Assembly (NCBI GenBank): GCA_020186115.1
Contig: WSYJ01000186.1
Location: forward strand, 930,001 to 994,000
Reading direction: 5' to 3'
DNA: 64,000 nt
Origin: Histomonas meleagridis
Taxonomy: Eukaryota > Parabasalia > Tritrichomonadida > Dientamoebidae
A program made the position numbers and the translations under genes. Shown here one piece after another: positions 10,023 to 19,876 of the stretch (position 1 is its first letter; each line of letters begins with the position of its first letter). The notes below the pieces were generated by a model. The model did no database searches. It was not told where the DNA came from and worked only from the letters and a program-made list of their open reading frames with translations.

Positions 10023-12037
10023 ATGAGACCAAAGGAACATTGCGACTGGGAAACATTTCTATCAATAAATCAAGCAATTTTTAGTTTGAATGAAGAAAAT
10101 TTCTCTCGATCTTTAGGTTTAATAATAAGCAAATTTGATGAAAATCATCCTTTATCTTATGATTTAATTATTATTCAAATGATATATTATTCCTTTGTAA
10201 TTAAAAATAATAATGCAGATTTATTTTTGAATATTATAAAAGAAATAAGAGCATTTGAAGAGAGTAATAAAATCAAATCCAATATATTTAATGTATTTTA
10301 TCGGTTTCTTTGTAATGAATATACAAATGAATCATATTATCTTCTTGAAGCTATGATTAAACATAATTTTCTTGACCCAAACATTGTAAAAAACAACCAA
10401 AGTGCTTATTTTGCACATTATATGTCTAAAGAAGAATTAGCAATCTATTTAAGGGAACATGATTTTGTAAATTATGAAGAACTTTCAAAGAATGATTGAG
10501 AACTTCATAAGAAATTAATTAGCGAAGGAAATAATCCAAATGAAATTACAAAAATAATTCGAAATGATGAAATAGAAAAACTTCAAGAAATATCATCACA
10601 AACAAATTTTGATTTTAACCAGAAAATTCGAAAATCAATTTATGAAAGATATTCATTCATTAATCAAAGAAATGTTACATTAATTGATTATGCAGCATTC
10701 TTTGGATCTATTAAATGTTTTAAATATTTACTTATGAATTCTGCTAATACCGAAAATACAGGTGGGAATGAAGAAATTATTCATTTATGTGAACAAAATC
10801 ATTCATCATTTAACAATGCATATGAAGTAGCAATTATGTTTCATCAAAATGATATCTTTAAATATCTTTATGATAACAAATCAAAAGAAACCAATAATTT
10901 AGAAGAATTAGGAGTTAAATGTATTTCATATCATAACTATGAAATATTTTCATTTTTACTTAAAGAAGGAATGAAAATCAATGATGATATTATTATTGAA
11001 GCAGCAACTAATGGAAATATTTTTTTAGTTAAATATTTTCTTAAAGTGCATTCAATTCCACATGATATTTTGGTATTTTCATCTGGATCAGGAAATATTG
11101 AACTTGTTGAATACGTTATAAAACAAGAAGGAATTGATATTAATGCTAAAGATATTTATTTGTTTTATTTAAAATTTATTTCAATAATTTAGAATTTCAA
11201 AATAAAATTTGGAAATTATTTAAAATATTTTATACAGCACTTATTTTTGCATCTTTAAATGGTCATACAGAAATAGTTAAATTACTTCTTGAACAAGAAG
11301 GAATTGATATTAATGCTAAAAATATTTATTTGTTTTATTTAAAATTTATTTCAATAATTTAGAATTTCAAAATAAAATTTGGAAATTATTTAAAATATTT
11401 TATACAGCACTTATTTTTGCATCTTTAAATGGTCATACAGAAATAGTTAAATTACTTCTTGAACTAAAAGGAATTGATGTTAGTACTAAAGGTTTTTATT
11501 TGTTTTATTTGATTTTTATTTTAATAATTTTATTATATTTCAAAATAATATTTAGAAACAATTTAGATTATTTGAAACAGCATTTATGATAGCATCAGAA
11601 AATGGTAAATTAGAAGTAGTTAAATTACTTCTTGAACAAGAAGGAATTGATATTAATGCTAAAAATATTTATTTGTTTTATTTAATATTTAATTTAATAA
11701 TTTTATATTTCAAAATAATATTTGGAAATTATTCAAATTATTTTGGACAGCACTTATGTTAGCATCTTCAAATGGTCATACAGAAATAGTTAAATTACTT
11801 CTTGAACAAGAAGGAATTGATGTTAATGATAAAGATAATATTTATTTTTAGAATTTAATATTTCAAAATAAAATTTGGAAATTATTTAAATTATTTAAAA
11901 CAGCACTTATATTAGCATCTTATAATGGTAATAAAGAAATAGTTAAATTCCTTCTTGAACAAGAAGGAATTGATATTACTGATGAAAATATTAATTCGTT
12001 TCATTTAAAATTTATTTTAATGATTTTATATTTCCAT
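10023..12037 (+). pseudogene. DUF3447-type ankyrin gene with nonsense codon and truncated 3' end
   Basis: Paralogue of the genes at 28492 and 57670. The long 5' block (10023-11153) gives the family's helical N-terminus, an AAFFGSIKCFKYLL core and the HLCEQ motif. It is broken by TGA at 10497-10499, where the paralogue at 57.7 kb has Trp (NDWELHK), and it lacks about six residues of the AIAGG region (near 10745). Then come ankyrin units at about 11234-11333, 11414-11503, 11577-11666, 11747-11839 and 11900-11990. They are separated by five AT-rich inserts of 60-83 bp, the first two nearly identical. A sixth insert stops abruptly near 12037, where a decayed mariner follows. The 3' end is lost. 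Apart from the TGA, the coding units remain open, so decay is recent or the protein is made from the part after it. Confidence 0.8.
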
Positions 12038-12117
12038 TATATAATGGAAACAAAACAATAAACCGGTTCATTGTGCTACTATTAATTTAAAATCCAGTAA
12101 TATTAACCCAGAATATA

Positions 12118-12127
12118 GGGGGGGGGG
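12118..12127. repeat. G10 homopolymer
   Basis: Ten consecutive G in an otherwise AT-rich region, near the 5' side of the mariner remnant. It may mark the element's edge or be an assembly-sensitive site. Confidence 0.7.
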
Positions 12128-12172
12128 TAAATAAGATTGACCCCACCTATTTCGACTTCTAGTGAATAAAAA

Positions 12173-12220
12173 AAATTTTGTGAAGGTGACGAGATAATTT
12201 TGTGAAGGTGACGAGATAAT
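12173..12220. repeat. Two tandem 22-bp repeats
   Basis: The unit AATTTTGTGAAGGTGACGAG plus AT occurs twice head to tail and is followed by a partial third copy (AATTTTGT). It lies in the 5' flank of the mariner-like transposase. Confidence 0.8.
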
Positions 12221-12289
12221 TTTGTTTGAAATTTTGGTGGTGTCAAAAACGTCATTATATAAGTTCACAAAAATTATGGAAACATTCGA

Positions 12290-13291
12290 GCAAAAGTTTG
12301 TTCTCAAATTTCTCTTCCTAAGTGGTAAAGTTTACAAACCATATACATAGAACTATAGAACACGCTTCATGAAGATATTGTAAATATAAGCACAGTTAAG
12401 AGACTGTGTCAAAAATTTAATACGGGGAATTTAACATGCCTATCCAATAACATCCCCGGTGGACACAAGAGTGACTTAGTTGGACCGATTACAAAAATCC
12501 TTGAGGAATATCCATTCTCAAGTGACAAAAGCACGAAACTCAATGTAATACGATAAACTATATCAACATTTCTTAAAGATGATGTGGATTTAAAAAAATA
12601 TGCCAGAAAGTGGATCCCCCATGAATTAACGGTCCAGCAGAAGGAAGAAAGGGTACAACGTTCAATTGGAATTTTAGAAATATTGAAGCAAGCTGCAAAA
12701 AAGAGTTTTATTAATATTATGACCGATGATGAGTCCTGGTTCTATTTGATATATGAAAGTCCTTATATATATGCTTCACCACCTGTAAAAGTGCCTCACC
12801 GTACCTCAATGACAATTTGTTTCAAAAAAATTATGGTAACAATGTTTTTTAATGGAAATTGTCTTCTATGCTGTGACATGCTTCCAAATGGACGTAAATA
12901 TAATCAGCGGTATTTCATTGATCACATCATCCCGAAAATTCAATTAAATTCTGATGAAATAGAGGATGAACTCGACTTAGAAAATATGATATTTCATATG
13001 GACAATTGTAGAGTTCACAAAGGCAAACTTGTAACCAATAAATTGGAGAATCTAAAAGTCAAATCAATATCACACCCACCTTATTCTTCTGACATCAGCC
13101 CATGCGACTTTTGGTTATTCGGAAGAATGAAAAAATATTTAGAGGAGATAAAATATGAACATGACCTAAAAACATGCATTGTAACCTGTTGGGAAACCGT
13201 AAGTTTTGAAGAGCTTCAATATGTCTTTAGAAAATGGATGGAGAGGTTAAACTGGGTAATTGAGCACAATGGGGAATACTTTATCAAATAG
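12290..13291 (+). pseudogene. Tvmar-like mariner transposase, N-terminus decayed
   Basis: From 12584 the frame is intact for 235 codons. It carries the mariner catalytic core: TDDESWFY (first Asp), FHMDNCRVHKG (second Asp) and HPPYSSDISPCDFWLF (third Asp). Exactly 34 residues separate the last two Asp, the D,D34D signature. Upstream, about 12300-12583, fragments resembling the N-terminal helix-turn-helix can be read (LSGKVYKPY, then IPGGHKSDLVGPI and EEYPFSS), but with stops. The N-terminal DNA-binding half is therefore dead. Mariner elements (Tvmar1) are known to be abundant in Trichomonas vaginalis. I could not identify terminal inverted repeats by eye. Confidence 0.8.
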
Positions 13292-14104
13292 ATAAAAATC
13301 AGAAAAAAATCCTTTTATTGAGTGAAATCGGAGAGGGGTAATAATTTATTTACTTCTCATTATATTTTTCAAATGAGAGAATCAAAAAAATTGTACATTG
13401 TAAAATATTGCATCATTTTTTATTCGAATATTTTCCTTCCTCAACCAATCAATGAATTTTATCTAAATTCAATCCCGAGTTTATTCAATGTTTTATATAG
13501 ATATATTTTGCTTTGTTTTCTGGGATTTTGTTATTATATAATGAATTTGACAAATTGAAGCTCAGCAAAATTGAAATTCAATATTGAACAGTTTGAATTC
13601 TCGATACCACTTTAATAACTGGTTGGATAAATTGAAAATCTATATTGGACAAAATGAAGTGTAAAAAGTATACTAAAATTGACGAGGTTCGTCTTTGACG
13701 CGAAACGATTGATCAAAAAAACAAGAGTTCACCACCGCATTTTGAATTTATTTTGATCACACAACGATTAAATATATCATAATTTTGAAAGTGTTTTCAA
13801 TTGCGTTCGATCAAATATTTAAAATAAAATATAATTATTTCATTTAGTTATAAGAAAATTAATAATATTTATTTTTGTAAATCCTCTAAAAACCTATTGA
13901 ATATCATTTTTATGAGAGAATTAATGAATTGTATAATGTGTTATAAATTTGAATTTCACTTCACTTTTATTAAATCTTTCCATATTCAAAAATTTGGTCA
14001 ATAGCAATTATTTGCTGTTAAATTTATTATATTAATATAAATTTAGATTAATTGAAACAAGCGCATGAACAAAATTTTCAAAATTGGCAAATATATTTTA
14101 AGAC
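13292..14104. other. Intergenic region, no gene supported
   Basis: About 810 AT-rich bases after the mariner remnant. Short open frames (for example 13322-13558) have no recognisable content. Around 13590-13670 the sequence contains two loosely similar AATTGAAA...ATATTG(A/G)ACA stretches about 60 bases apart. The expected continuation of the ankyrin gene cut at 12.04 kb is not found here. Confidence 0.5.
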
Positions 14105-14689
14105 TCAACAATTGCATTTTTTAGTTTCCTGTTTCGTAGTTAAATCAATCTCAGTTGTTGGTTGGTTAGAAACATAGATTTGATTGACAAATTGAGCAGC
14201 TGATCGGAATAACTCTTTAATTCCGGTTCCTTTACTTGATGACGTAAAAGCGTGAAGCTTTGCACCAAACCTTTTTATCATTTCTGCACCCTTTTCTTCA
14301 AGTTCTGTCCTTTCAGTATCAACTAGTAAATCAGATTTGGTAGTAACCAAAAAAATAGCGCATTCAGGGACTTCAGCGCGAACTCTCCCAATCCATATTT
14401 CAACAGAGTCAACAGATTCTTTGTCAAAGCAAACAAAAGCTATATGAGAATCACGATAAAACATATGTGAAATTGATTGGAATCGTTCTTGACCAGCTGT
14501 ATCCCAAATTTGAAGTTCCACAGATACATTATTATCTAATGGAATGATTGCACTACATGATGCAGGAGCAATTGTTGGTAATGACTGTGTTTCAAAAGGA
14601 TTTTCAAAAAATGCACTTACGAGACTGGTTTTTCCCACACCACTGTTTCCAACAAGGATGACCTTGAGGGAAAACTTCTTACCCGACAT
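14105..14689 (-). CDS. Rab-type small GTPase
   Basis: 194 residues. P-loop GNSGVGKTS at residue 14, effector Thr in LPTIAPAS, G3 WDTAGQE, G4 TKSD and a G5 of TSSSKG in place of TSAK. The C-terminus CNC is a double-cysteine geranylgeranylation site. It cycles on membranes and directs vesicle traffic. The switch I region (TIAPAS, without the usual G-x-D/E-F) and the G4 Thr-Thr-Lys-Ser-Asp are divergent, so I cannot assign a Rab subfamily; trichomonads have very many lineage-specific Rabs. The stop codon TGA directly after the CNC motif shows that TGA is a true stop in this genome. An AACGGTTG motif lies about 45 bases upstream on the gene strand. Confidence 0.88.
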   Translation of the reverse strand: MSGKKFSLKVILVGNSGVGKTSLVSAFFENPFETQSLPTIAPASCSAIIPLDNNVSVELQIWDTAGQERFQSISHMFYRDSHIAFVCFDKESVDSVEIWIGRVRAEVPECAIFLVTTKSDLLVDTERTELEEKGAEMIKRFGAKLHAFTSSSKGTGIKELFRSAAQFVNQIYVSNQPTTEIDLTTKQETKKCNC

Positions 14690-14732
14690 TTCTTAGTAAA
14701 GAAATCAACGTTATTCCATTCAAAAAGGCCAC

Positions 14733-14739
14733 AACCGTT
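14733..14739 (-). promoter_or_regulatory. M3-like motif upstream of the Rab-type gene
   Basis: On the gene strand this reads AACGGTT, extended to AAACGGTTGTGG, 44 bases before the ATG. It matches the Trichomonas Myb-like core promoter element. Confidence 0.5.
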
Positions 14740-14780
14740 TATTTCAGGTTAAAGTGGTGTTTTATATCACAGTGTCCGAG

Positions 14781-14815
14781 CAAGACACTGTCGACCAACT
14801 TTCCCTCTTATAGAT
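14781..14815 (+). repeat. Dispersed 33-bp motif, copy 2 (copy 1 at 9781-9815)
   Basis: About 33 bases here match 9781-9815 at roughly 27 positions, sharing the core ACTTTCC-Y-TCT-W-ATAGATT and the left part AAGAC..TGTC.ACC. In such an AT-rich background this is unlikely to be chance. The left half occurs again inverted at 15061-15076. Nature unknown: remnant of a repeat or a shared regulatory site. Confidence 0.5.
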
Positions 14816-15482
14816 TTCTTTTAATATTGGCTATTATTAGTTCTATATATTTATTGAATTTGAACTTCTGTATTTAATCCTAAAGCCCAAAAAAGCATTT
14901 TGAAATTTTGGAGATTGCTCATAAAAAAATAAGATAACAAAATTTAGTTAGATAATTTTATTGAATAGTATGTGTATACTTATTTATTTATATTTCTTTA
15001 AATTTAGTTCAGTGGAAAATGAAAAAAATTGATTTTCTGATTTGAAACGACCGTTTATTTGGTTGACGGCGTCTTGTATGAGCTCATTCATAAACAATTA
15101 ATTTATCAAGAAAATTTTGATCAAAACCTTTATGTCACTTCTCTTGTGTTCTATTTTTTATCTTGTAAAAATATTTTTCATTAATTAAGAATTCAATATA
15201 ACATTTTAATAAATATTTATCTCATAAACCCTGAGACAAAAGAAGACGTTTATCAATCGTCTGTCCCAAGAAGCAATGAAACGCCATTCAGAATCCGCAA
15301 GTGTATTCTTATGCCACGTCGTAAAAAACCAATTCTTAACCCAAAGATAAATTTATTCCATTATGAAGTTTTTTGGTCATTTTTTCAATTTCAGAGGTTT
15401 ATTTTTATGTTTACAAATTCTCCGAACTTTTTGAGCCGCGGGGTGAAGTGACCACATATAAGATTTTCCTCATTTTTTTTTC

Positions 15483-16106
15483 ATGCAAGTGCATTTAAAG
15501 TTCCAAAGTTCGACACACGACATTCTCCTCCCAGAGAAAGCCGACGTGCGTTACCTTCAGGATGAGATTGCGAAACTTTTGCGTATTCCTATTCAACGAC
15601 AAAAGATCATTTTCAGGGGGAAGCCATTAAACAAATCAACAGAAGAACTTTCAACACTTAATGTACCTAACGGAGCAAAACTTCTTCTCCTCGAAACTAA
15701 GGATTGTACAACAAATCAACAGAAGTCATCGCCATCAGTTTACGTATTCACTCCTCCTTCAACAAAATTGGATGAAGAAATACTTAAAATGGGTCCGCCG
15801 AAAGATGCAATCAAAAGTTTCTCGAACGTAAATTGCGAAACATTACCAAAGGAACCATTTCATATCAGAACAAAAAATGGCGACGCATTGTTGTCTTTCG
15901 AAACAGAAGCACTGTTCATAAGATGTGGTGACAGCTACGAAAGGATATTCTACAGTGATATAGTGGGATGTCGATGTATAAAATCTAATGAAAATAATTA
16001 CTTTGCATTATGTATCGCTACGAAGGATGAAGCCTACGAGTTCTATTTCTTGCCTAACCAATACTTAAATGTGATTTCCAGAATTGTTCAAAGTAGAGGT
16101 TACTAA
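15483..16106 (+). CDS. UBFD1-like ubiquitin-domain protein
   Basis: 207 residues. Residues 1-70 form a ubiquitin-like domain (MQVHLKFQSSTHDI, then IPIQRQKIIFRGKPL and NVPNGAKLLLL) without a C-terminal Gly-Gly, so it is a fused, not conjugated, domain. Residues about 100-207 match the UBFD1 C-terminal domain: MGPPKDAIKSF, LPKEPFHIRTKNGDALLSF, ALFIRCG, FYSDIVG and the terminal FYFLPNQYLNVI. UBFD1 is a conserved eukaryotic protein whose molecular role is little known, apart from links to ubiquitin signalling. The ATG at 15483 follows a T-rich stretch with a TCATT initiator-like sequence. Confidence 0.8.
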   Translation: MQVHLKFQSSTHDILLPEKADVRYLQDEIAKLLRIPIQRQKIIFRGKPLNKSTEELSTLNVPNGAKLLLLETKDCTTNQQKSSPSVYVFTPPSTKLDEEILKMGPPKDAIKSFSNVNCETLPKEPFHIRTKNGDALLSFETEALFIRCGDSYERIFYSDIVGCRCIKSNENNYFALCIATKDEAYEFYFLPNQYLNVISRIVQSRGY

Positions 16107-16286
16107 TTAAAATAATAAATCAAAATATTGTTTTTTTTTTTTTTTGTTTTTCTAGAAAATCCATAACTTCAAAACAAATTTGTCTTATATAAAATCTAAT
16201 TAAATTTTGGTGGAAAATATGAAAAATGTTGTCACCAAGTAAAAACTTTCAGAAAGTGCCACTTTTCGTAAAGTCAATAAAATTCG

Positions 16287-16293
16287 GCGGTTA
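16287..16293 (+). promoter_or_regulatory. M3-like motif (GCGGTTA) before RPB2
   Basis: GCGGTTA within CGGCGGTTAATTTGG, 19 bases before the ATG. It fits the degenerate M3 consensus ([A/G]C[G/C]G[T/C]T). The same GGCGGTTAAT string occurs in reverse orientation upstream of the API5 gene. Confidence 0.5.
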
Positions 16294-16311
16294 ATTTGGA
16301 CCAAATCGTTA

Positions 16312-19300
16312 ATGAGTTTCAATGACATCGATCCCTATAGCGACGCACTTACACAAAACGATATCTGGAAAATCGCTAGTAGCTTTTTCGCATCCAACGG
16401 CCTTGTTACTCAGCAATTACGATCATATGAATCATTGATTGATCAACAAATCGATCAAATCATCGCAGATAACGGAGAAATCGAGTTCAAGAGCAAAGAC
16501 CTCGACACAGAGAAGTTACGTGCCCTTGAAGGCCAAGCCGAGGAGACTGCATCGCGTGTTTTCATTCGTTTCGGAGAAATTAACATCGTCCAGCCCACAT
16601 GTAAAGAGGCTGGCGAGAATGAGAGTTCTCTTATGTTTCCAATGACAGCACGTTTGCGTCAACTTACGTATGCGATTACGTTATGTTGTGATATTGAAAC
16701 AACGATCATATCAATCGATGGACCCGAAAGTGAACCAACAGAGAAGTCATTCGTTGATGGCAAAGTTCAGCTAGCGAAAATCCCAGTTATGGTACGATCC
16801 AAATATTGTCATCTTCATAACTCCGAGTCAGCACTTAACGAGTGTGAGTTTGACCCCGGAGGTTACTTCATCATCAAAGGCTCCGAGAAAGTCATCATCG
16901 GACAAGAGCATATGGTTATCAATAAGCCAATTGTATATTCTCGTAAGTCATTACCTAAGTATGACTACTTGGCAGAGATTCGTTCGCAGCCATTAATATG
17001 CGGAGACATCAGTCAGAAGTTCCAACTCGCGTTATTAGCTCCATCTGCATCGAATCCAAATCGTCCAATTCATGCGAAGCTTCCAAAGATGGAGAAAGAA
17101 GTTCCATTGATGATATTGTTCAGAGCTTTTGGTATTGTTTCTGATGAAGAAATCTTGTCACACATTTGTTATGATTTGGAAGATTCCGAATTTATGGATA
17201 TGTTACGTCCTACGATTGAAGAGTCATCATCAATTCATGACGAAAGTATTGCGTTAGATTTCATTGGTAAGAGATCGACAGTTGCAGGTGTTGAGAAAGA
17301 ACGTCGATCGAAGAAAGCGCGAGAAATATTGGATCAATATGTGTTACCACATTTAGGGCAAAAGGAAACGGATATCACCAAGAAAGCGTTCTACATTGGA
17401 TATATGACACATCAATTAATACAAACAGCATTAAAACGTCGTGATGAAGATGACCGCGATCATTATAGTAATAAGCGTTTGGATTTAGCCGGGCCATTAA
17501 TTGCGAGTTTGTTTGCAAACTTATTTCGATCAATGCGTGATACATTACGAAAGAATATTAAGCGCTCTGCTAAAGCAGATTTTAGTAACATTAATATTCC
17601 ACAACAAATTAATGAATCTGAACGAAGTACAAACATTACAAAAGGATTAGAATATTGTATAGCAACTGGTAATTGGAATGCACGACGTGAAGTAGGAGGA
17701 GCTAAAGTAGGTGTATCACAAGCATTAAATCGTTTGACTTATATGGCGACATTATCTAACTTAAGAAGAACTAATACACCTATTGGTAAAGATGCAAAAC
17801 TTACAAAGCCACGTTTCTTACATAATACACATTGGGGGTATATATGTCCAGTCGAAACACCAGAAGGTCAAGCATGTGGATTAGTTAAGAATCTCGCATT
17901 ATTAACTTCAATTACTGTTGATCGAGGAGAGAATGAAATTGCAAAGATTACAAATATGTTAGATGATATCGGTATTCGACGTATTGAAGAAGCTACTACA
18001 GCACATATTAATCGTTCAACAAAGATTTTTGTTAATGGTGCATGGTATGGAGTATATACAGAACCTAATGAAATTGTCCGTGAATTATTAGAAAGGAGAA
18101 GACAAATTGATATTTCTAGTGATGTATCTATTGTTCATAATATTGCAGATCAAGAAATTTATATTTGGTGTGATGGAGGTCGAGTTTCTAGACCATTATT
18201 AATTGTAGAAGATAATCAATTACGATTAAAACATAGTATGATGGATCAATTAAATGATTGGGAAGATTTCTTAGCACATGGATTCATTGAATATCTTGAT
18301 ATTGATGAAGAAGAAAATCAAATGATTGCAATGACACAAAAGAAATTACAAAAGGCATTTAAACCTAATGCTTATTCTAAGACTTATACACATTGTGAAA
18401 TTCATCCTGCATTAGTATTAGGTGTTTGTGGTTCAATTATACCTTTCCCTGATCATAATCAAAGCCCTAGAAATACTTATCAATGTGCTATGGGTAAACA
18501 AGCATTAGGTTTATATTCAACGAACTTCCAAGTTAGAATGGATTCTTCTTCACATGTTTTATGGTATCCTCAAAAACCTCTTGTAACTACTCGATCAATG
18601 CAATATTTACATTTTAAAGAATTACCTGCAGGTATTAATTGTTGTGTAGCTATAGCTTGTTATACAGGTTATAATCAAGAAGATTCTTTAATGTTAAATC
18701 AATCTTCAATTGATCGAGGATTATTTAGATCATTTTATTATAGAACTTATAAAGATGTTGCTACTGATGGTCAACAATTTAGAATCCCTACAACTGATTT
18801 TTGTAGATCTATACGTAATGAAGATCATTCTCATATTGATGAAGATGGTATAGCTATTATAGGGAAACATGTTAGTGGTGAAGATATAATTATCGGTAAA
18901 ACTGTTCAAGATAAATCTGATTTAAGTGGTAATACTTGTAAAGATGAATCAACTGAAATTAGACTTGGTGAAAAAGGTATCATCGATTTAGTTATGAGAT
19001 CAAGGAAACTAAATGGTGATGATTTAGTTAAAGTTCGTTCAAGAACTATACGTATTCCAAGAGTTGGTGATAAGTTTTCTTCTCGTCATGGTCAAAAAGG
19101 TGTTTGTGGTATGACTTATCGACAAGAAGATATGCCTTTCACTAGAGAAGGTATAGTTCCAGATATTATTATGAATCCGCATGCTATACCTTCTCGAATG
19201 ACTATTGGTCAATTAATGGAATGTTTACTTGGTAAAGTCGCAGCATTAAAAGGTATTGAAGGTGATTCAACTCCATTTTCAACTGTTAAAGTGGAAGAAA

Positions 19301-19794
19301 TTGCTTCAGAATTACAAAGTTTGGGTTATGAAAGATATGGTAATGAAATATTTACAAATGGTAGAACTGGTAAAAGATTAAGGGCTAAATTATTCTTCGG
19401 ACCAACTTATTATCAAAGATTAAAACATATGGTTTTGGATAAAGTTCATGGGAGAGCTAGAGGACCAAAGAATCAATTGTTAAGACAACCTCTTGAAGGT
19501 AGAAGTAGAAATGGTGGTTTAAGATTCGGTGAAATGGAAAGAGATTGCTTGATAGCTCATGGTGTGGCAGCTTTATTAAGAGATAGATTATTAGAAAATT
19601 CAGATAGATATACTGTTTGTGTTTGTAGAAGATGTGGGTTAATTGCCATTGAAACTCCTGAAAAAAGAAGATCTTGTAAAGGCTGTAAAGAAAATGCAGA
19701 GTTCGCAATTGTAGAAATGCCTTATGCATTTAAATTAGTTTTACAAGAATTAATGTCAATGTGCATTGCTCCAAGATTAAAATTAACTGATTAA
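16312..19794 (+). CDS. RPB2: RNA polymerase II second-largest subunit
   Basis: 1,160 residues, the usual size of RPB2. The N-terminal SSFFASNGLVTQQLRSYES is the Pol II type rather than Pol I or III. Diagnostic family blocks follow: DDRDHYSNKRLDLAGPL, GVSQALNRLTYMATLSNLRR, VETPEGQACGLVKNL, CYTGYNQEDSLMLNQSSIDR (with the Asp that contacts catalytic Mg), GDKFSSRHGQKGVCG and the C-terminal LRFGEMERDCLIAHG. The zinc site near the end has CRRCGL and CKGC. It forms half of the catalytic cleft of Pol II. The 5' third of the gene uses many C-ending codons while the 3' third is almost entirely A/T-ending, giving a visible composition gradient within one gene. Confidence 0.97.
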   Translation: MSFNDIDPYSDALTQNDIWKIASSFFASNGLVTQQLRSYESLIDQQIDQIIADNGEIEFKSKDLDTEKLRALEGQAEETASRVFIRFGEINIVQPTCKEAGENESSLMFPMTARLRQLTYAITLCCDIETTIISIDGPESEPTEKSFVDGKVQLAKIPVMVRSKYCHLHNSESALNECEFDPGGYFIIKGSEKVIIGQEHMVINKPIVYSRKSLPKYDYLAEIRSQPLICGDISQKFQLALLAPSASNPNRPIHAKLPKMEKEVPLMILFRAFGIVSDEEILSHICYDLEDSEFMDMLRPTIEESSSIHDESIALDFIGKRSTVAGVEKERRSKKAREILDQYVLPHLGQKETDITKKAFYIGYMTHQLIQTALKRRDEDDRDHYSNKRLDLAGPLIASLFANLFRSMRDTLRKNIKRSAKADFSNINIPQQINESERSTNITKGLEYCIATGNWNARREVGGAKVGVSQALNRLTYMATLSNLRRTNTPIGKDAKLTKPRFLHNTHWGYICPVETPEGQACGLVKNLALLTSITVDRGENEIAKITNMLDDIGIRRIEEATTAHINRSTKIFVNGAWYGVYTEPNEIVRELLERRRQIDISSDVSIVHNIADQEIYIWCDGGRVSRPLLIVEDNQLRLKHSMMDQLNDWEDFLAHGFIEYLDIDEEENQMIAMTQKKLQKAFKPNAYSKTYTHCEIHPALVLGVCGSIIPFPDHNQSPRNTYQCAMGKQALGLYSTNFQVRMDSSSHVLWYPQKPLVTTRSMQYLHFKELPAGINCCVAIACYTGYNQEDSLMLNQSSIDRGLFRSFYYRTYKDVATDGQQFRIPTTDFCRSIRNEDHSHIDEDGIAIIGKHVSGEDIIIGKTVQDKSDLSGNTCKDESTEIRLGEKGIIDLVMRSRKLNGDDLVKVRSRTIRIPRVGDKFSSRHGQKGVCGMTYRQEDMPFTREGIVPDIIMNPHAIPSRMTIGQLMECLLGKVAALKGIEGDSTPFSTVKVEEIASELQSLGYERYGNEIFTNGRTGKRLRAKLFFGPTYYQRLKHMVLDKVHGRARGPKNQLLRQPLEGRSRNGGLRFGEMERDCLIAHGVAALLRDRLLENSDRYTVCVCRRCGLIAIETPEKRRSCKGCKENAEFAIVEMPYAFKLVLQELMSMCIAPRLKLTD

Positions 19795-19876
19795 AATAAA
19801 AAAAATTTGATTTTAAAATTATGTTTTGATGTGTGACACTTTTGGGTTGATGTGTTTTATATAACGTATTTAAATT

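Larger units (their letters stand above)
14690..15482. other. Divergent intergenic region with inverted repeat and an open stretch
   Basis: Lies between the minus-strand Rab and the plus-strand UBFD1-like gene. It holds a 16-base imperfect inverted pair (14781-14796 and 15061-15076, 13 of 16 matching). A stretch with richer GC, about 15187-15450, stays open in one frame for some 85 codons and reads NPETKEDVYQSS then PRSNETPFRIRKCILMPRRK in its middle. It has no ATG before 15312 and no family I recognise, so it may be a gene relic or an unannotated small gene. Confidence 0.4.

Noticed and set aside
9055-10499. TGA read as Trp (code change)
   Set aside because: Two conserved Trp positions are TGA (9055-9057 in the transposase and 10497-10499 in an ankyrin gene), which first hinted at a reassigned code. 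But TGA ends the Rab-type gene right after its C-N-C prenylation motif (14105-14107), and also other intact genes (44712, 52368). So these two are nonsense mutations in degraded copies.
11154-11236. Inserts as ordinary GT-AG introns
   Set aside because: GT and AG can be found in some inserts (TTTG|GTTTTATTT-type and ACAG), but the resulting joins are out of frame, and many inserts (for example before 31142 and 30802) have no AG at the 3' edge. The recurrent AC at the edge is explained by the Thr codon of the repeat.
11154-11236. Inserts as U12-type AT-AC introns
   Set aside because: Starts like ATATTT and ends in AC are suggestive, but the frame is not restored with these borders, the ATATCCTT consensus is missing, and some repeats have Asn or Ile codons in place of AC at the edge.
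12068-12307. Minus-strand open frame of 79 codons
   Set aside because: It runs through the G10 tract and the 22-bp tandem repeats of the mariner flank; no recognisable content.
12061-13330. Terminal inverted repeats of the mariner remnant
   Set aside because: I compared the flanks around 12100 and 13330 and saw G-rich strings (GGGGGGGTAA and GAGGGGTAA), but in the same orientation, not inverted, so no ends were assigned.
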